The notes below the pieces were generated by a model that worked only from the letters and a program-made list of their open reading frames with translations, ran no database searches and had not been told where the DNA came from. A DNA stretch of 64,000 nt from Corydoras sp. C115 (taxonomy: Eukaryota; Chordata; Actinopteri; Siluriformes; Callichthyidae), in assembly GCA_019802505.1 (NCBI GenBank), contig JAFMOC010000019.1, forward strand, positions 2,879,501 through 2,943,500. Direction: 5' to 3'. How positions within the stretch are numbered: position 1 is the first letter of the stretch; every line of letters begins with the position of its first letter. Below, in pieces: positions 58,672-64,000 of this stretch. The position numbers and the translations under genes are program-made.

Positions 58672-60422
58672 CTGTAACAGAATCAAAATGTCAGTTTAAT
58701 TAACCTCAGAGTTCATGAAAACGGGAGTCTGAAACGGGAGGTTTAACAGAGCAGCGACTCTTACACTGTGGGGTGGAAGTTCTTAAGCAGGAAGAAGGAT
58801 GCAACGATGACGAGAACCAGAAACAGGGTGTTGTTGTAGAAGATGGAGAAGGTGGTTGCCTCATAATCTGCCACCTCATTTTTCTTCCATAGAATCCTGC
58901 GATGCAAAACAAATGAATGAGCTTTAAAACAGCAGCGTTGAAAGCGGTCACTGTGTAACCCTGACTTATCAACCGGGTGTTGGTGCAGCATCAATGTGCT
59001 ATCTCTAATCAGCAGGGTTTTTTTTTTTAAAGTCCCTGAACTAAATCCATGCAGACAGAGGGAGGACATGCAGAGTCCACACACAAAGGAGAAAACCCCT
59101 TAACCCTCTGACTGTTCCAAGGAGTCTGCATCATGGCTGACCCAGTGTTCAGTGTTCCCAACTATTGAGTAAGAATTCAGGTAAGTCACTCTTGAAACTG
59201 TATTGAATCTACTGTGATTTTTCATTTTACCTCTCGTCCTTCTCTTTGCGAGACATCTTGCGGTTGTCGGCCTCGGAAAGCTTGCGCGTCACCTCCTTAG
59301 AAACGGCATCTTCACGTTTCTGAGCGACTCTGAAAACATACAGACACTCACTGTCTCCACACTGATGATTAGGGATGAGCTGCAATATTCGCTGATTCGA
59401 CGATTCGATTCGGAGAACCGTAGTCGACTATGAACCTCATAGTCGAATGTACCATTTTGACCACATGGGGGTGCCCATGGCTGCTGCTAAGCATTAGTTT
59501 TTACATGAAATGTCTTTGTTTTCGTTATATATAGCCTTTTGTCAAATAAAATCATCCTAATTTCTAGGAAAAAAAAAAGAAAAAAAAAAAAAAAGGGTTT
59601 CTTTTGTTAGAAAAACAAGTAAAATATAAAAAATATAGATTTTTTTTTTTTAAATACGCCCTTAGCGCCATCTTGTGGTGAAATTTTAACTGATTCGACT
59701 ATCAGTCGACTATAGGGAAAATCTGACAAATCAGATTCGACTATGAAAATCTTTAGTTGAATACAGCCCTACTGATGATGACTTATTCTATTGAGTGATC
59801 ATTCTGACTGAACGTCTGTTGGATCACTTTATTTTCTTACGGAATCTGGAATGAAAAACGACACATGCAGCAGGAAGCCACAGAATGAAGGGAACTTACT
59901 TGTGCTTAAGAACGAATTTCACATTCTTGTACGCAAAGGCGACCAAGTATGTACTAACAAGAGTCATGACGCCATATAACACTGCTGACTGAACCAGATC
60001 CATGTGCCAGATCCTCCAGAAAAGCCCTGAAGAGGAAGAAGAATAAAAAATAATTAAATAAATAAAAAAACAAGTTATTTACATGGAGCTTTAAACGGCG
60101 TGAGCGTCAGAGTTTTATATAATAAAGTGTGGAGTACTAATTATAAATGTACATTATACACAGAGTTACAGTTACAGCAGTTAATTCCACAATAGTTTAA
60201 GTGTCAGATTAATTTCTAAACTGAAATAAAGAACAAAACACTGAGTGGAGTGAGCGCCGTTAGCATGTTAGCATTAGCGCGACACTCACAGATCGGAATG
60301 GCGGAGACGATTAAAGCGTTCCCGTAAAACAGAGCGCTGGACTTTGCGGACAGGTTTCTGCTGAAGTCCTGTAGGAGCAGGTCCTCCTCAGACTGCTGTT
60401 TGTTGGAGTTTTTGGGCGCCAT
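58605..60422 (-). CDS. ssr3: Translocon-associated protein subunit gamma (signal sequence receptor 3), complete gene
   Basis: A four-pass ER membrane protein of the TRAP complex, which sits beside the Sec61 channel and assists translocation of many secretory proteins. Five exons (60422-60290, 60026-59900, 59329-59231, 58896-58765, 58671-58605) join in frame to 558 nt, giving 185 aa, the same length as human SSR3. The N terminus is MAPKNSNKQQSEEDLLL. Hydrophobic segments lie at about residues 28-49, 58-77, 136-157 and 164-182. A charged cytosolic stretch (KREDAVSKEVTRKLSEAD) lies between the second and third. The C terminus is SSGLIALLSTGSK. All introns are GT-AG. The gene converges on kcnab1, as in human 3q25. 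Confidence 0.97.
58765..58896 (-). CDS. ssr3: ssr3 exon 4
   Basis: 132 nt encoding ILWKKNEVADYEATTFSIFY and NNTLFLVLVIVASFFLLKNF with HPT, covering TM3. The acceptor is gcatcgcag and the donor is ACAGT|gtaaga. Confidence 0.96.
59231..59329 (-). CDS. ssr3: ssr3 exon 3
   Basis: 99 nt encoding VAQKREDAVSKEVTRKLSEA and DNRKMSRKEKDE, the charged cytosolic loop. The acceptor is tatgttttcag and the donor is GAGAG|gtaaaa. Confidence 0.96.
59362..59779. mobile_element. hAT-type MITE in ssr3 intron 2
   Basis: The element spans 59370-59771 (402 bp). It starts tagggatg and ends cagcccta (inverted repeat TAGGG[A/C]TG) and is flanked by an identical 8-bp duplication ctgatgat (59362-59369 and 59772-59779), the hAT signature. 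The interior has TCGACTA-rich inverted motifs and an A-rich patch but no ORF. Confidence 0.88.
59900..60026 (-). CDS. ssr3: ssr3 exon 2
   Basis: 127 nt encoding WLFWRIWHMDLVQSAVLYGV through YKNVKFVLKH, covering the end of TM1 and TM2. The acceptor is ttcctcttcag and the donor is CACAA|gtaagt. Confidence 0.96.
60290..60422 (-). CDS. ssr3: ssr3 exon 1
   Basis: 44 codons plus one base: MAPKNSNKQQSEEDLLL, ending ALIVSAIPI and the first base of Trp. The donor is ATCT|gtgagt. The start ATG (60422-60420) is in context ggcgccc-like GC-rich DNA (gcagcATGgcgcc). Confidence 0.96.
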
Positions 60423-60460
60423 GCTGCTGCAGCTGCGTCTCTTCAGCTCGGTGAGGAAAT

Positions 60461-60743
<283 letters not shown>

Positions 60744-60856
60744 TCGAACACAGCGCCGCGTCAGCACTGCAGGCACAACGCCTTCCAACACGGACGGAGT
60801 CCGCGGAGGGACAAGTGGAAGTACGATAACTGTCCACGAAGTGTCAGCAGAGACCC

Positions 60857-61247
60857 GTGTCCTTCATTCATTCATTCATTCATTCATTATCTCCCGCTTT
60901 ATCCTCTATTAGGGTCGTGGTGGGGTTCCCCATGCCCAATCCAGGGGAGAACGTCTCGGGCGCTGGGCAGATACACCCAGGACAAGGCGCCAATCCATCG
61001 CTGGGCACACACTCACTCACACAGACACACTCTATATGGGGCGATTTGCAGAACTCAATTGACTTGATCCATGTTTTTGGACTGTGGGAGGAAACCGGAG
61101 AACCCGGAGGAAACCCACGCAGACACGGGGAGAACATGGAAACTCCACCCAGATGGGGATTCGAACCGAGAATCCCTATCGCTGAGAGGCGAACGTGCTA
61201 AACCACTAAGCCACCGTGCCGCCCGAGATCTGTGTCCTTCATTCATT
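60857..61247 (-). mobile_element. Full-length SINE nested beside an older copy
   Basis: The element spans 60873-61231, with a 16-bp perfect duplication gtgtccttcattcatt (60857-60872 and 61232-61247), extendable to about 23 bp with mismatches. The target is the tail of the diverged copy that follows. Confidence 0.9.
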
Positions 61248-61568
61248 TGTTCATTCATCATCCGCTTAGTTTTCAATTAAACGGGGGGAGAACTTATGCC
61301 CATCCAGGGGAGAACGTTTCAGGTGCTGGGCAGATACACACAGGACAGAACTTATCACACACTCACTCACACAGACACACACACACACACGATATAGGGC
61401 AATTTAGAGCATTCACTTTACCTTGAATCAATGTTTTTGGACTGTGGGAGAACTCCGGAGAACCCACGCGGACACGGGGAGAACATGAAAACTCCACCCA
61501 GATTGGGTTTCGAACCTGAATACCAGTGCTGAGAGGAGAACGTGATGACCACTAAGCCACTGTACTGC
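61248..61568 (-). mobile_element. Diverged older SINE copy
   Basis: Catccgcttagttttcaatt, gcccatccaggggagaacgt, tgtttttggactgtgggaga and aaccactaagccactgt follow the full SINE order with deletions and many substitutions. Confidence 0.85.
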
Positions 61569-64000
61569 AGATATTAAATAAATTCATCCCTATCTTTGCC
61601 AGCCATTTTATGTTCCCCCCCTCATTTGTTGTTCTACAATTACAGTCTGTAGTCACTAATTGTTCTCTAATTGTCATGACCACCGGGGTATATTGTCAGG
61701 TTCTGAAGTTATCGAAGTGGGAGATTGGAATAGTGTGTGACGCAGTGGGTCAGATCTCAAACCCTCAGAGATACTGCTGGAATAAAAATAATCTGCAAAC
61801 TAAACTTGTCAATGTCATGTAAGCACTGAAACTCAACCATGTCTCCATGGATTTGTATTATACACAGCTGGACTCTTCCCCAAACTGTTCCCACAAAGCT
61901 GACCGCACATAATTGTCCAAAATACACAGCTAGGTGCTTGGTTTGTTATAAAACCGCAGCAATTTGCAAACTGTTTAGTTTGTATTATAATGCACTAATA
62001 CTTTTGGTCCATATAGTGTATTTTGAAACTTTGGGTTCCTCCACCCTGCAGCAGTTGAGAACCACAGATGGAGCAGCCAGAGAAATCAGATCAGGTCTCT
62101 GCAAAGAAAGTGTCTAAATTCTGACATTTGGGATTTTCCTGCCTTCGCTCCAAAGCTGATTCCTGGATGTACATTCAGTCCCGTCATTCACACTGACTCC
62201 TAACGACATCACAGAGGAGTGCGGGGTTCGCTTCGACAGCTTCTCTTACTTCATGTCTGGTACTGGTTTGGCAGACAGGGAGGTAATTTGATTTGCAAAT
62301 GAACTGTGATAAAATGGATCAACTGTAATTACTGTGACAGAGTTAATATGATCAGCCCTGAAGATGGAGCCAAACTGCAAATCTGATTTGGATGGAAAGC
62401 TGAGGTTGGGTGGAGAACACAGTGACCAAATGTGAGTTCAGCAGAGGCTCATGGTGAGATGAAGACACAGAAACAGACAAGAGACGAAAAGAAATCAAAT
62501 GTTCCCGCGTTTAAACAGAGGTCTGTCTTAATGAAGACTTTTAATGGATTGTTCAGCTTTATAATTGATTATTTAGAATTCCTGTCCTGTATTATATTTA
62601 GAAGTTCTATCCCTGCTTTTATCTCTGTCTCTGTCTTGTGTCTCTAATCTTTCCCCATTTGTTTCTTTGTCCCTGCATTTGTCTCTGCTTCTGACTCTGT
62701 CTCTAGTCCTGTCTCTAATCATATCATGGTTCCTGCTTTGTTCTTGTATTTGTCTCTCACTCTGTCCTGGTCCCTTTCCATGACCTCTGTTTCTCTCTTC
62801 ATCTCAGGTCTTGTATCTGTCTTTGATCCTGTCTCTGTCCCTGTTTATATTCATGTTTTCATCTCTGTCTCCATCTCTGTCTCTAATTTCGTCCCTGCCC
62901 CTGCGTGTGTTCCTGCTCTTGTCCCCGTTTGTGTCTTTGTTCCCGCTCTCATACTTCTCCCTGCCTTTTTTGTCTCATTTTTTCCTTAAGCGACTGTATA
63001 AGATTGTCCATTGTAATCATATTTTCCACAGTTGCATTAAATGGAGGCTGTGAATTCATTTTTTAAGTTGCACTGTAATAGATTATATAACTGATTGCAA
63101 GCATGTGATGCGTGCGTGTGTATAGCAAGGAAAGAATGAACTGTGAAAGTGGGAGGAGGGAGGAAGTACAGCACTTCTGTTTTTAGATAATGCCAGAATT
63201 GAGTTTACATTTTGTGGACTGTTATGTGAAAATAGCCTGGGAGTATCTGAGCATGAGTGTTTATGAATGAAGGGTCACAGTCTCACAGACCAGCTGTCTT
63301 CACCCCCCGTTGGTCTCAATCTCTGTATGTCTGGAGGTGGGATGGGAAGTGAGGGGACAGTGAGGTTCACAGAAGAGCGATAATAAAGTCCTAGCTGCAC
63401 ACGCAGTGTGAAACTTAGCACAGTTATATGGAGGTTACAGCGTTACTGTCGCCTCTAATTAGGACCTGCCAGAGTCTTCAGATCATAGAGAGAGAAGAAA
63501 TTAGCATAGAGGTCACGCTGGCCAAGTCTGCTCAGGAAACCGAATAACTAAAAACACCAGCACATTAAAGGAAAGTTGTTGACATTTTGGCAGCAATGGA
63601 AAGGTTATTTGTCTGTATTTCTCTTTTAAAGGTCACTGTGTTTTGCCAAAGCATCAGCTCTGTATGTGAGGAGCACGGGAGGTGGGGAAAAACAAGCTGG
63701 ATGTGGCCACTTGAAACGCAAAAACAACCCAGCGGGAAACGGGCAAGAGCAGAGAAGCACAGAGGCAGACATGTGACGCAAATGTTTCTCCTGTAATGTA
63801 TTGAAATTAAGAGGTGAGGTGTTAATTAAGATTTTTTTTTTCATTAACAAAAAGTTTATGAAGAATGTATTTCCATAGCTATGTCCGAAATCAGCTACTA
63901 ATCTATTGGTACTAGTTGTAATTTATTAATTGGCTGTACAGGGATGGCTGTAATACTTTTTTGTGATTTTTTTTTTTCTCCAATAAATCAAAAACCGTTT
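61569..64000. other. Right-end non-coding region upstream of ssr3
   Basis: It holds a non-autonomous repeat piece (61600-61720), a Tc1 relic with terminal sequence (61870-62025), and a CT-rich imprecise array (62610-62990). No supported gene is seen. ORFs here lack family motifs. Confidence 0.55.
62610..62990. repeat. CT-rich degenerate array
   Basis: Imperfect repeats of units such as gtctctgtccctg and ttgtctctg run for about 380 bp on the plus strand. They produce open but low-complexity frames. Confidence 0.8.

Overview
The window is nuclear DNA of a teleost fish, probably an ostariophysan (catfish/characin-like). The evidence is split vertebrate genes with GT-AG introns, many CA/TG, TA and CT microsatellites, decayed Tc1-like transposons, and a young tRNA-derived SINE with an (AATG)n tail. 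The species cannot be named from sequence alone.

Three protein-coding genes are supported. (1) 76-3439, + strand: the last five exons of a class C GPCR of the fish olfactory OlfC (V2R-like) type. The signal-peptide exon lies off the left edge. (2) 7227-55456, + strand: a complete kcnab1 gene (voltage-gated K+ channel beta-1 subunit, aldo-keto reductase fold). It has three alternative first coding exons: 7227-7498, MFAARSG..., Kv-beta-1.3 type; 9335-9585, MYLYKGTC..., 1.2 type; 21585-21796, MQVSIAC..., 1.1 type. All end in the same codon phase and join thirteen common exons between 39521 and 55456. Predicted isoforms are 418, 411 and 398 residues. (3) 60422-58605, - strand: a complete five-exon ssr3 gene (TRAP gamma, 185 aa), converging on kcnab1. 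The kcnab1-ssr3 order matches human 3q25. An OlfC gene beside it fits the V2R cluster that fish carry in this syntenic block.

Layout: 0-3.4 kb OlfC gene; 3.4-7.2 kb intergenic; 7.2-39.5 kb the alternative first-exon region of kcnab1, mostly introns with repeats; 39.5-55.5 kb the catalytic exons; 55.5-58.1 kb probable kcnab1 3' UTR; 58.6-60.4 kb ssr3; 60.5-61.6 kb a (GA)n/TACGTG array and nested SINEs; 61.6-64 kb non-coding DNA with a CT-rich array.

I found no wholly new system. The points most worth a second look are these: three kcnab1 acceptors whose upstream tract is a TG repeat, plus one preceded by a CA repeat; a GC-AG intron in kcnab1; an enlarged Ala/Lys-rich intracellular loop in the OlfC receptor; five SINE copies whose target duplications all begin with the tail motif; a hAT-type MITE with an 8-bp duplication filling most of ssr3 intron 2; five ACGTG cores inside the ssr3-proximal (GA)n repeat; and two unidentified minus-strand exon-like or ORF-like segments.
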